Assembly: GCF_019312585.1 (NCBI RefSeq)
Contig: NZ_JAHWDP010000001.1
Coordinates: forward strand, 372,001 to 436,000
Source: Halomarinibacterium sedimenti
GTDB taxonomy: Bacteria > Bacteroidota > Bacteroidia > Flavobacteriales > Flavobacteriaceae
Direction: 5' to 3'
DNA length: 64,000 nucleotides
The position numbers were made by a program, and so were the translations under genes. Shown here in pieces: positions 56,177 to 64,000 of the stretch (the stretch's first letter is position 1; each line of letters starts with the position of its first letter). The notes beneath the pieces are model-generated. The model was given only the letters and a program-made list of their open reading frames with translations. It was not told the DNA's origin and searched no databases.

Positions 56177-57403
56177 ATGAAAAATGCAGGTATTAAAATA
56201 TCACTATTCCTAATTTATTTTGTTTTTGCCGCACTATTGAATAGTGTGGGAATATTAGTGGAACGATCACAAACCATTTATGAAATCGCAAAGCCCGATG
56301 CCGCATTTTTAGAATTATTTAAAGACCTCTCCATTGCCATTATGGCCTTTGCAGTGGGCTCTTTCTTGCCTCGACTTGGATTTAAACGCGCTATGCTTAT
56401 TAGTTTAGCGGTGGTATTTTTTGCTTGCTTGGGCATGTATTTTGGCAATTCATTCTGGTCTGTTAAGCTCTTATTTTTAACCACAGGATTAAGTTTTGCC
56501 GTTGTAAAAGTGGCCGTCTTTGCTTTAATTGGCTATATAACCGATTCCAAAAAAAGTCACAGTTCATTGATGAATCTAATTGAAACTGTATTTATGCTGG
56601 GGATTATTTTCATGTATGTTATTTTTCCGCTGTTCTTCAACGATGAGGTGGATAAAAATGCATGGCTTCGGGGATATTTATTAATGGCAGCCTTAATAGC
56701 CGTTGCCTTCATAATTATCTTATTTTCAAAATTTGATATTACTTCAAGCCCTTCCGAAGGTTTTTCCAAAGACTTTGCACAAATGCTTAATTTATTTACG
56801 AAACCCCTTATTTGGGTGTTTGTTGCATTTGCATTTTTATATGTGATGACCGAGCAAGGTATCATGACCTGGCTTCCCACTTTCAATAAGGACACTTTAA
56901 AATTAGATGCCAAATTGAGCTCTCAAATGGCAGTGTTATTAATGGTTTCTATAGCTTTAGGAAGGTTTTTAACCGGGATAATTGCTAAAAAAGTAAAATG
57001 GTTTTACATCTCAGTTGTATGTGTCATCCTTGCTGTGGTATTGGTTCTTTTAGTGCTCCCACTTGCGAAAAACATCGATGCTATTGAAATTAATTCGTTA
57101 GCAGATTTGCCCGTGGTTTCATATTTATTTCCCTTAATTGGATTGTTTTTAGCACCTCTTTATCCATTGGTTAATTCCACCGTATTAAGTAGTGTTGAAA
57201 AAAGCAAGCACAGTTCACTAGCCGGTATACTAACATTTTTCTCAGCTGTGGGTGGTACTTTAGGATCACTTTTAATAGGAAATTTATTCGATTCCTTTGG
57301 TGGGGATAAGGTGTTTTATCTATCCCTAATCCCTTTTGCCCTAATGTTTTTTATCTTTTTTATTATCAATAGACTTACAACTGAAACTACCTTGGAATCA
57401 TAA
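56177..57403 (+). CDS. MFS transporter (TsgA/FucP-like)
   Basis: The 408-residue protein is a 12-helix MFS protein with the basic loop RLGFKRA after helix 2. It resembles FucP/TsgA-type proteins of Bacteroidota, some of which carry sugars. The gene begins 12 bp after the SLC45 gene and overlaps the trehalase start by 1 bp (TAATG), so it is co-translated with the trehalase. That coupling suggests trehalose or glucose as substrate, but sequence alone does not prove it. Confidence 0.8.
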   Translation: MKNAGIKISLFLIYFVFAALLNSVGILVERSQTIYEIAKPDAAFLELFKDLSIAIMAFAVGSFLPRLGFKRAMLISLAVVFFACLGMYFGNSFWSVKLLFLTTGLSFAVVKVAVFALIGYITDSKKSHSSLMNLIETVFMLGIIFMYVIFPLFFNDEVDKNAWLRGYLLMAALIAVAFIIILFSKFDITSSPSEGFSKDFAQMLNLFTKPLIWVFVAFAFLYVMTEQGIMTWLPTFNKDTLKLDAKLSSQMAVLLMVSIALGRFLTGIIAKKVKWFYISVVCVILAVVLVLLVLPLAKNIDAIEINSLADLPVVSYLFPLIGLFLAPLYPLVNSTVLSSVEKSKHSSLAGILTFFSAVGGTLGSLLIGNLFDSFGGDKVFYLSLIPFALMFFIFFIINRLTTETTLES

Positions 57404-59274
57404 TGATTTTCAACCTTAACATACAAAGTACATTAGAAGCATTATTATCCCAAGAAGATACCGATGGCGATAAAAAAATTACCATCGAAGATCAAGGGCC
57501 TAAATCGTTTATGCTGAACAGTACAAATGGCGAATCCTATGAGGTGAAAGGCACTTATTTTCTTTCGAACCTATTACAAGAATTAGTTTTGGCATTAGAC
57601 ACTAAGGAAGAGATTGCTGAGATTTCCATCCATAATATTGAAGAAGCTCCCACCCAAAGAATTTCTAGAATGATTCGTGAGAATTACTGGAACGGACTTA
57701 CCCGAACGATGGATGAGAAAGGAATTCAGGAATTATTAAGTGACACCAAAAATGAGTCGCTTGAAGCCGAATCTTTATTAAGGGTCTATGTGCCACAAAA
57801 AGATGTTTTAGCATTAGACTATTATATGCGATTAAAGCATTCTATGCCATTGGAAGTTATTCAGTTACCAAAGAAAATTACTCCAGAGTACGTAAAAAAG
57901 CTAAATAACAAACCAGGCATTTTATCCTTAAAACTTTCTGAAAAAGACGATGAAATTAAAGGAGAACCGTTTGTAGTTCCTGGGGGAAGATTTAACGAAA
58001 TGTACGGTTGGGATAGCTATTTTGAAAGTATTGGCCTACTCATAGACGGTCGTGTGGATCTTGCCCTAGGAATGGCAAATAATTTTCAATACGAAATTGA
58101 ATACTACGGAAAAATATTAAATGCCAATAGATCCTATTATTTAACCCGAACGCAACCACCTTTCTACTCTTCTTTAATTGTTGAAATATTTGAGAAAACC
58201 AAAGATAAAAACTGGTTACAAAGTCATTTACAAACAGCGATTAAAGAATACGAAACTGTTTGGATGGTGAAAGGAAAACGGCTCACGGAGAATGGATTAA
58301 ATCGGTACCTCGCCGAAGGTATTGGCAAACCTCCCGAAGCCGAAGAGGGTCATTTTCATCACGAAATAGCCCAATATGCCAAAGAAGCAAATATGTCTGT
58401 TGAGGCTTATGAAAAAGCGTATGCGAAGGGTAAAATTGAAAATCCTGGGTTAGATAACTACTTTGTACACGACCGAAGCGTTCGCGAATCGGGACACGAT
58501 ACCTCCTACCGATTGGAAGGCATTTGTGCCGATTTAAACGTCGTAGAACTCAATGCCTTTTTATACAAATACGAAACCGATTTTGCCGACATCATTCAGA
58601 ATGAATTTGATAACTCTTTTATTGTTGGGGAAAAGGAATACACTTCATCCTATTGGCTTAAAAAAGCTTCCGAAAGAAAAGAAAAAGTAAATTCTCTACT
58701 TTGGAATGAAGCCAAAGGAATGTATTTCGATTATAATTTTAAAACACAAAAGCAAACCAACTTTGTTTCAGCTACTGTTTTTACGCCGCTTTGGGCAAAA
58801 ATGGCTTCAAAAGAGCAAACCAAAAAAGTAATTACCAATGCCCTTCCGTTATTAAAAGAAAAAGGAGGAATTGCATCGTGCACCAAAGAGAGTCGTGGAG
58901 AAATTTCAAAAGAACGTCCGCAAAAACAATGGGATTACCCCAACGGATGGGCACCCCACCAAATGATGATTTGGAGAGGATTACAGCAGTACGGATATGA
59001 AATCGAACTACAGGAATTGGTCTATCGATGGTTGTATATGATTACCAAAAATGCCGTGGACTACAACGGCACTATTCCTGAAAAATATGATGTGGTAAGT
59101 GCTACTCATAAAGTGTTTGCTGAGTACGGAAACGTAGGCACCGAGTTTGAATATATTACCAAAGAAGGATTTGGCTGGATGAATGCATCTTACCAATTAG
59201 GATTGTCCTTATTGGATTCAAAATACATTTCACAATTAAACGAATTAACAACACCCGAAACTATTTTTAAGTAA
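57403..59274 (+). CDS. GH37 trehalase with fungal-type Ca2+-binding segment
   Basis: Trehalase splits trehalose into two glucose units. The 623-residue cytoplasmic protein (no signal peptide) has both GH37 signatures: PGGRFNEMYGWDSYFES (about 189-205) and QWDYPNGWAPHQ (about 507-518). The C-terminal block EYGNVGTEFEYITKEGFGWMN follows in two parts. Its N-terminal 90 residues hold an EF-hand-like loop, DTDGDKKITIED at 19-30, followed by GPKSF and RGTY/GTYFLSNLLQEL-type sequence. This matches the Ca2+-binding domain of fungal neutral trehalases, minus their phosphorylated tail. Expected: a Ca2+-sensitive enzyme. Confidence 0.92.
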   Translation: MIFNLNIQSTLEALLSQEDTDGDKKITIEDQGPKSFMLNSTNGESYEVKGTYFLSNLLQELVLALDTKEEIAEISIHNIEEAPTQRISRMIRENYWNGLTRTMDEKGIQELLSDTKNESLEAESLLRVYVPQKDVLALDYYMRLKHSMPLEVIQLPKKITPEYVKKLNNKPGILSLKLSEKDDEIKGEPFVVPGGRFNEMYGWDSYFESIGLLIDGRVDLALGMANNFQYEIEYYGKILNANRSYYLTRTQPPFYSSLIVEIFEKTKDKNWLQSHLQTAIKEYETVWMVKGKRLTENGLNRYLAEGIGKPPEAEEGHFHHEIAQYAKEANMSVEAYEKAYAKGKIENPGLDNYFVHDRSVRESGHDTSYRLEGICADLNVVELNAFLYKYETDFADIIQNEFDNSFIVGEKEYTSSYWLKKASERKEKVNSLLWNEAKGMYFDYNFKTQKQTNFVSATVFTPLWAKMASKEQTKKVITNALPLLKEKGGIASCTKESRGEISKERPQKQWDYPNGWAPHQMMIWRGLQQYGYEIELQELVYRWLYMITKNAVDYNGTIPEKYDVVSATHKVFAEYGNVGTEFEYITKEGFGWMNASYQLGLSLLDSKYISQLNELTTPETIFK

Positions 59275-59276
59275 GA

Positions 59277-60212
59277 ATGAGTAAAGAAATTGACATTGTT
59301 TGTGTGGGAGAAACACTTATCGATTTTATTGGCGAACAGACCGAAGAACCTATTAACAATACAAAGGATTATCATCGGTATTTGGGAGGAAGTCCTACCA
59401 ATGTAGCGATGAATATGGCTCGCTTAGGAGCGCATGTAGAAATGGTCGCAACGGTTGGCAAGGACGGATTTGGAGATTATATTGTTACTCGTTTAAAAGA
59501 GGCAGCTGTAGGGGTTCATTACTTAGCTGAAACTTCTGAAAAACCGACCACAGTCATCTTCGTAAATAGAACGGTAAGCACCCCAGAGTTTATTGCATTT
59601 AGAGGTGCAGATACATTAATTAATGAAGAGCAATTACCGGATACTTTACTTCAGAATGCGAAGATTTTTCATACAACTTGTTTTGCATTAAGTAAAAAAC
59701 CCGCCAGAAATACTATCTTAGAAAAAGCAAAAAAAGCAAGGGAATTGGGTTGCCAATTAAGTATTGATATCAATTATTCTGAAAAGATTTGGCCCAACAC
59801 AAAAACGGCAAAAAAAACCATTGAAGCGTATTGTAGTCTAGAACCCCTGGTGAAGGTAAGTCAGGATGATGTAGATCGCCTATTTGGCAAAGGGATGTCT
59901 CACCAAGAGGTCTTTAATCACTTACACGCTTTAGGTGCTAAAATGGTGTGTTTCACCCTGGGAAAAGAGGGCGCAAAACTTAGTGAAAAAGGAAAACCTG
60001 TAATATCGCTTTCGGCTTTAAAAGTGGAAAAAATTATGGATGCTACGGGAGCGGGAGATGCTTTTTGGAGTGGGTTCTTATTTGCTTATTTAAAAGAAAA
60101 ATCGAATGAAAAATGCATGGAAGCCGCCTTAAAAATGGCTGCCATAAAATTGCAAAACGTAGGAAGAATACCAGACTATGCTTCAGTAATTTCTGAAGTT
60201 TTAGACATATAA
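59277..60212 (+). CDS. PfkB-family carbohydrate kinase (fructokinase-like)
   Basis: The 311-residue ribokinase-fold kinase has the N-terminal GGSPTNVAMNMARLGA motif and the anion-hole motif DATGAGDAFWSG near the C-terminus with the catalytic Asp. Substrates in this subfamily are fructose or 2-keto-sugar acids; the disaccharidase context favours fructose. It starts 2 bp after the trehalase stop and precedes the sodium symporter by 19 bp. It is distant from the kinase at 31018, so it is not a recent duplicate. Confidence 0.85.
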   Translation: MSKEIDIVCVGETLIDFIGEQTEEPINNTKDYHRYLGGSPTNVAMNMARLGAHVEMVATVGKDGFGDYIVTRLKEAAVGVHYLAETSEKPTTVIFVNRTVSTPEFIAFRGADTLINEEQLPDTLLQNAKIFHTTCFALSKKPARNTILEKAKKARELGCQLSIDINYSEKIWPNTKTAKKTIEAYCSLEPLVKVSQDDVDRLFGKGMSHQEVFNHLHALGAKMVCFTLGKEGAKLSEKGKPVISLSALKVEKIMDATGAGDAFWSGFLFAYLKEKSNEKCMEAALKMAAIKLQNVGRIPDYASVISEVLDI

Positions 60213-60231
60213 CACTTAAACACTAACGACT

Positions 60232-61884
60232 ATGACAGTTTTAACCTTTATCGCATTTACGCTTCTCGTGGCCATCATTTCCTATTACGCTACCCGAAAA
60301 ACAGATGAAAGTAGCGCAGATGGCTACTTTTTGGGAGGAAGAAGTTTAACCGCTGGGGTCATTGCAGGTTCCCTACTGCTCACTAATCTTTCTACAGAAC
60401 AAATTGTAGGATTAAACGGTTCGGCTTATGAAAGTGGATTGTCCGTTATGGCTTGGGAAACCTTGGCGGCTATTGCGATGGTTGTTACTGCCCTATTTTT
60501 ATTGCCACGTTACTTAAAGGGAGGACTTACTACAGTTCCTCAGTTTTTAGCAAAACGGTTCGATGTAACTACCAAAACGATTACTTCAGGATTATTTTTA
60601 ACAGGGTATGCGGTAGTGCTTTTACCCGTTATTTTATATTCAGGTTCGGTAGCGTTAAGTGGCATGTTTAATGTCCCAGATGCACTTGGAATTACAGAAA
60701 CACAATCCATTTGGCTATGTGTTTTTAGCATAGGTATAATAGGTTCTATTTATGCCATTTTTGGAGGATTAAAGGCCGTTGCCGTATCTGACACTATTAA
60801 CGCGATTGGTTTGTTAATTGGTGGGTTATTGATTCCTGTATTTGGACTTTTGGCCATTGGAGATGGAAGTATTACCGAAGGAATCACCACCTTAACCACT
60901 TCACACCCAGAAAAGTTTAAATCGATGGGTGGCCCAACAGATCCTGTTCCTTTTCACACCATTTTTACAGGAATGATGTTGGTACAGTTATTTTATTGGG
61001 GGACCAATCAGCAGATTATTCAAAGAGCATTAGCTGCAAAAAATTTGAAGGAAGGACAAAAAGGATTACTTCTGGCGTCTTTTATAAAAATCCTTGGGCC
61101 TATTATTGTGGTATTACCTGGATTAATTGCATATCATATGTTTAGCGGAAACTTAAGCACGGTAGATCAGGCGTATCCTGCTTTAGTTGCTGAAGTATTG
61201 CCACCCGTACTTCTTGGGTTCTTTGCTGCTGTTATTTTTGGAGCGATTCTAAGTTCCTTTAATAGTGTTTTAAACAGTTCTGTTACCTTATTTGGAATCG
61301 ATATTTACAAACAACATATCAATGCCGAAGCAGACGAAAAATTAGTGGTAAAGAGAGGAAAAACCTTCGGGATTATCCTTGCCATTGCCGCCATGTTTAT
61401 TGCACCTTTAATAGCAAATGCAGGAAGTTTATTCGATTATTTACAAGAAATTAATGGAATTTATAGCATCCCCATTTTAACCATCATTGTAGTAGGATTT
61501 TTAACAAAACGTGTGCCCGCCATCGCTGCAAAAATTGGGTTGCTTTCGGGTTCAATATTGTACATTATAAGTCAGTTTATTTTACAACCTCATTTTGTTT
61601 CAAAAGCAGTGGCTGAAGCCAATGCTAATGGAATTACCGATGCAGCAACCCTTAAAGCGATTGAATCTCAAGCCTATTTTGGGTTGCACTATCTAGATGT
61701 TATGGCCATTTTATTTTTATTGAATGTAGCTATCATGTTGTTGATTGGTAAGTTTATGCCTCGAAAAGAAGCCTATGTTCAAGAATATACAGAACAAGTA
61801 GAAATTACACCATGGAGCAAAGCAAAACCTGTAGGAGCACTTGTGGTCATAATCGTGGTTTCTATTTATATCTATTTTAGATAA
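60232..61884 (+). CDS. sodium:solute symporter (SSS family), probable sugar importer
   Basis: The 550-residue protein is a polytopic SSS/SGLT-type transporter with about 13-14 helices, an N-terminal SSADGYFLGGRSLTAGVIAG motif and the central FGAILSSFNSVLNSSVTLFGIDIY block. It resembles the sodium/glucose branch. As the last gene of the trehalase operon it could take up glucose or another hexose. Confidence 0.87.
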   Translation: MTVLTFIAFTLLVAIISYYATRKTDESSADGYFLGGRSLTAGVIAGSLLLTNLSTEQIVGLNGSAYESGLSVMAWETLAAIAMVVTALFLLPRYLKGGLTTVPQFLAKRFDVTTKTITSGLFLTGYAVVLLPVILYSGSVALSGMFNVPDALGITETQSIWLCVFSIGIIGSIYAIFGGLKAVAVSDTINAIGLLIGGLLIPVFGLLAIGDGSITEGITTLTTSHPEKFKSMGGPTDPVPFHTIFTGMMLVQLFYWGTNQQIIQRALAAKNLKEGQKGLLLASFIKILGPIIVVLPGLIAYHMFSGNLSTVDQAYPALVAEVLPPVLLGFFAAVIFGAILSSFNSVLNSSVTLFGIDIYKQHINAEADEKLVVKRGKTFGIILAIAAMFIAPLIANAGSLFDYLQEINGIYSIPILTIIVVGFLTKRVPAIAAKIGLLSGSILYIISQFILQPHFVSKAVAEANANGITDAATLKAIESQAYFGLHYLDVMAILFLLNVAIMLLIGKFMPRKEAYVQEYTEQVEITPWSKAKPVGALVVIIVVSIYIYFR

Positions 61885-61969
61885 AACTTATTTTAGTTGA
61901 ATGTTGAATTCTGAATTTCATTTTTTGGGATGCTGATTATTTAGTAATTTTCGGGTTGAAATTAAAACC

Positions 61970-62719
61970 ATGAAATATCTAACCATCCTTTTGTTGTTTG
62001 TTTCCCAACTTTCATTTGCCCAAATTTTAAATGTAGAATCCCTTCGAAAAGTTACCGATACTTCAGGGTGGTCTGGGGCGGTGAACCTTCATTTAGAATT
62101 AAAACGAAACACTAACGATTTTATAAACTTAGGAAGTAATATTCACGTTCAATACAAAATGAACAAGCATTTAGTATTGTTTAAAAACGATGTCTCTTTT
62201 GAAAAAATTGAAGGAGAAAGTTTCGATAATAGTCTGGTTTCCCATGTTAGGTACAACTATCGTTTTCATGACAGGATTGCCTGGGAAATCTTTACGCAAG
62301 GGCAATACAACAAAATAAATTTGATAAATTTCAGAGGGTTATTGGGTACAGGCCCTCGTTTTAAAATTTCCAATTCTGAAAATTATAAGTTTTATTTAGG
62401 CACTCTAGCTATGTTTGAATATGAAGAAGTAGATGACGGTGTAACCCCATTGCAACGAGACATTAGAGGAAGTAGTTATTTATCGTTTAGTTTATATCCT
62501 ACTGATAAAATTTCGTTTGTGAGTACTACTTATTATCAACCAAATTTTAGTGCTTTTAGTGATTATAGAATTTCGAGTCAGAGTTCCTTTTTAGTGACCG
62601 TTTTCAAAAATTTTGCGCTTCAAATTAATTATGTCTTCACCTATGATGCTTTTCCTGCGGTGGGCATTCCAAAATCTCAATTTAATTTCAATACAGGCTT
62701 TACGTATAGTTTTGATTAA
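61970..62719 (+). CDS. DUF481-like outer-membrane beta-barrel protein
   Basis: The 249-residue protein has a signal peptide (about 1-18, ending SFAQ) and about 12 amphipathic strands ending in FTYSFD, as in small outer-membrane barrels of the DUF481 (YdiY-like) type. There is no link to its neighbours beyond strand, with 85 bp before and 105 bp after. The function is unknown. Confidence 0.7.
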   Translation: MKYLTILLLFVSQLSFAQILNVESLRKVTDTSGWSGAVNLHLELKRNTNDFINLGSNIHVQYKMNKHLVLFKNDVSFEKIEGESFDNSLVSHVRYNYRFHDRIAWEIFTQGQYNKINLINFRGLLGTGPRFKISNSENYKFYLGTLAMFEYEEVDDGVTPLQRDIRGSSYLSFSLYPTDKISFVSTTYYQPNFSAFSDYRISSQSSFLVTVFKNFALQINYVFTYDAFPAVGIPKSQFNFNTGFTYSFD

Positions 62720-62824
62720 TTTATTAAAACAACGTAAGCTTTTTATGTATTCATAGACTACTTCGTTATATTTACCGTGTAGTGAAACCAACACCGTAAG
62801 TGTTACGTAAATTAGAATAAAACC

Positions 62825-63154
62825 ATGTCTTATTACGATCCAAAAGATTTAAGAAAATTCGGCAATATAACCGACTGGAGTGAGGAATTGGGAACCAAGT
62901 TTTTCGATTACTACGGAAAAGTATTTGAAGAAGGTGCGCTTTCGGCTCGAGAAAAATCACTAATTGCCCTCGCAGTTGCACATACCGAAATGTGCCCCTA
63001 TTGTATTGATGCCTATACAAAAGACGGGTTACAAAGAGGCATTACCAAAGAAGAAATGATGGAGGCCGTTCACGTAGGGGCCGCCATAAAAAGTGGCGCA
63101 AGCCTAGTTCATGGGGTTATGATGATGAATAAAGTGAATAAGCTAGACGGATAA
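62825..63154 (+). CDS. AhpD-like carboxymuconolactone decarboxylase-family protein (arsenosugar-associated)
   Basis: The 109-residue protein is a helical AhpD/CMD domain with the redox motif EMCPYC (about 57-62) and a typical GAAIKSGASLVHG tail. It may act as a peroxidase-like or redox partner. Proteins of this subtype are encoded next to the radical SAM enzyme ArsS, which is the case here with an 9-bp gap. A TATATTTA box lies about 50 bp upstream. Its exact reaction is not known. Confidence 0.85.
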   Translation: MSYYDPKDLRKFGNITDWSEELGTKFFDYYGKVFEEGALSAREKSLIALAVAHTEMCPYCIDAYTKDGLQRGITKEEMMEAVHVGAAIKSGASLVHGVMMMNKVNKLDG

Positions 63155-63163
63155 AAAATATTT

Positions 63164-64000
63164 ATGACGAAATTAAAAACACAATCTCTGCATAAAAGAG
63201 AAAGTGAGCTTGCCAAAGCAAACAAACAAGTTGAATATCTTTCTAACGGCATCTTTGCTGATGGAGAACTTCCCACTTTTGCTAAAAAGATTAAAGAAAC
63301 TAGTCAGTTTCCTTTAAAACCCAAGAAGTTAGAAATTCTACAAATTAATGTAGGGTATATGTGCAATCAAGTGTGTGAGCATTGCCACGTTGATGCCGGT
63401 CCCGATAGAAAGGAAATTATGACGCGTGAAACTATGACGCAATGTCTTGAAGTGATAAAAAATACTGGGGCGCATACTTTAGATTTAACCGGAGGTGCGC
63501 CAGAGATGAATCCCGACTTTAGATGGTTTGTAGAAGAAGCCAGTAAAGCCGGAATTAAGGATTTTATCGTCCGTAGTAATTTAACCATTATTGTCGCTAA
63601 TAAAAAGTATCACGACTTACCAGAATTTTTTAAAAAACATAATGTCCATGTGGTAAGCAGTATGCCACACTGGACCAAAGGAAAAACCGATAAACAAAGA
63701 GGTGATGGTGTTTTTGATGCTTCCATAGAAGCATTAAAAATGTTGAATGATGTAGGCTACGGAAAACCAGGAAGCGATTTAAAACTAGATCTTGTTTATA
63801 ACCCAAGTGGTGCTTTTTTACCCGGCGATCAAGAAGGTCTTGAAAAAGATTTCAAAAAAGTACTTTCTGAAGAATTTGATATTCAGTTTCACAATTTATT
63901 TGCGATAACCAATTTACCTATTTCGCGATTTTTAGATTATTTAATTGCCAGTGACAATTATGAAGATTATATGTATTCTTTGGTGGAAGCATTTAACCCT
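63164..64000 (+). CDS. arsS: radical SAM protein ArsS (arsenosugar biosynthesis), 3' end cut by window
   Basis: The frame is open from the ATG at 63164 to the window end (279 codons). It has a radical SAM cluster motif C67-x3-C71-x2-C74 (MCNQVCEHC), directly followed by HVDAGPDRKEIM, and later DLTGGAPEMNP and SSMPHWTKGKTDKQRG, all hallmarks of ArsS. ArsS is proposed to link an S-adenosylmethionine-derived sugar to dimethylated arsenic made by ArsM. About 60-70 residues with further cysteines are missing. No ArsM is seen in the window. Confidence 0.88.
   Translation, partial: MTKLKTQSLHKRESELAKANKQVEYLSNGIFADGELPTFAKKIKETSQFPLKPKKLEILQINVGYMCNQVCEHCHVDAGPDRKEIMTRETMTQCLEVIKNTGAHTLDLTGGAPEMNPDFRWFVEEASKAGIKDFIVRSNLTIIVANKKYHDLPEFFKKHNVHVVSSMPHWTKGKTDKQRGDGVFDASIEALKMLNDVGYGKPGSDLKLDLVYNPSGAFLPGDQEGLEKDFKKVLSEEFDIQFHNLFAITNLPISRFLDYLIASDNYEDYMYSLVEAFNP

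Overview
The window is a 64 kb stretch of a Bacteroidota chromosome, most likely a (probably marine) Flavobacteriaceae. Support comes from the low GC content, the lack of Shine-Dalgarno sites, TAnnTTTG-type -7 boxes, SusC/SusD pairs, lipoproteins with SC or GC lipoboxes, and core gene orders familiar from flavobacteria (mreBCD-pbp2-rodA; coaX-OMP-TPR-lptC-CNNM-ppiD; surE-lpxB). No phage, insertion sequence or CRISPR array was seen.

Region 1 (1-31 kb) is mostly housekeeping. It opens with a truncated mreB and the rod-shape operon mreC-mreD-pbp2-rodA. Next come a NUC1-type nuclease, an OppC-like ABC permease, a tail-specific protease, surE, a small membrane protein, lpxB, an NlpC/P60 lipoprotein, comEC and two tandem thioredoxin-fold proteins. 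A peptide-use module follows (two POT symporters and dipeptidyl peptidase IV), then mevalonate genes (class II HMG-CoA reductase and a GHMP kinase), and an envelope operon (ppiD, CNNM/CBS protein, small membrane protein, lptC, TPR protein, outer-membrane protein, coaX). tRNA-Phe(GAA), with a near-ideal Bacteroidota promoter, closes the block.

Region 2 (31-62 kb) is accessory carbohydrate metabolism. On the minus strand lie lacI, a GH32 lipoprotein, a sugar-porter MFS and a fructokinase-like PfkB kinase. Divergent from lacI is a susC-susD pair. A terminator separates this from three tandem ~1,100-residue FG-GAP/ASPIC lipoproteins and a vanadium-haloperoxidase-like PAP2 lipoprotein, which form their own tight operon. 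Then come a membrane-anchored GyrI-like protein, an (alpha/alpha)6 glycosidase that resembles GH100 invertases, an SLC45/GPH transporter, a second MFS transporter, a GH37 trehalase with a fungal-type Ca2+-binding segment, a second PfkB kinase and a sodium:solute symporter. The same LacI-type palindrome lies upstream of susC and of the SLC45 gene, so one regulator may control both arms. The gene set fits use of fructans or sucrose outside the cell and of sucrose and trehalose inside it.

Region 3 (62-64 kb) has a DUF481-like protein, an AhpD-like CMD protein and the first 279 codons of a radical SAM protein of the ArsS (arsenosugar biosynthesis) type, cut by the window end.

Most notable: a 3' remnant of a second, synonymously diverged rodA allele just after the intact rodA; the FG-GAP/ASPIC triplet plus haloperoxidase operon with a palindrome over its putative promoter; the shared LacI operators; a 17-bp perfect inverted repeat in the susC leader; and the fungal-type trehalase.
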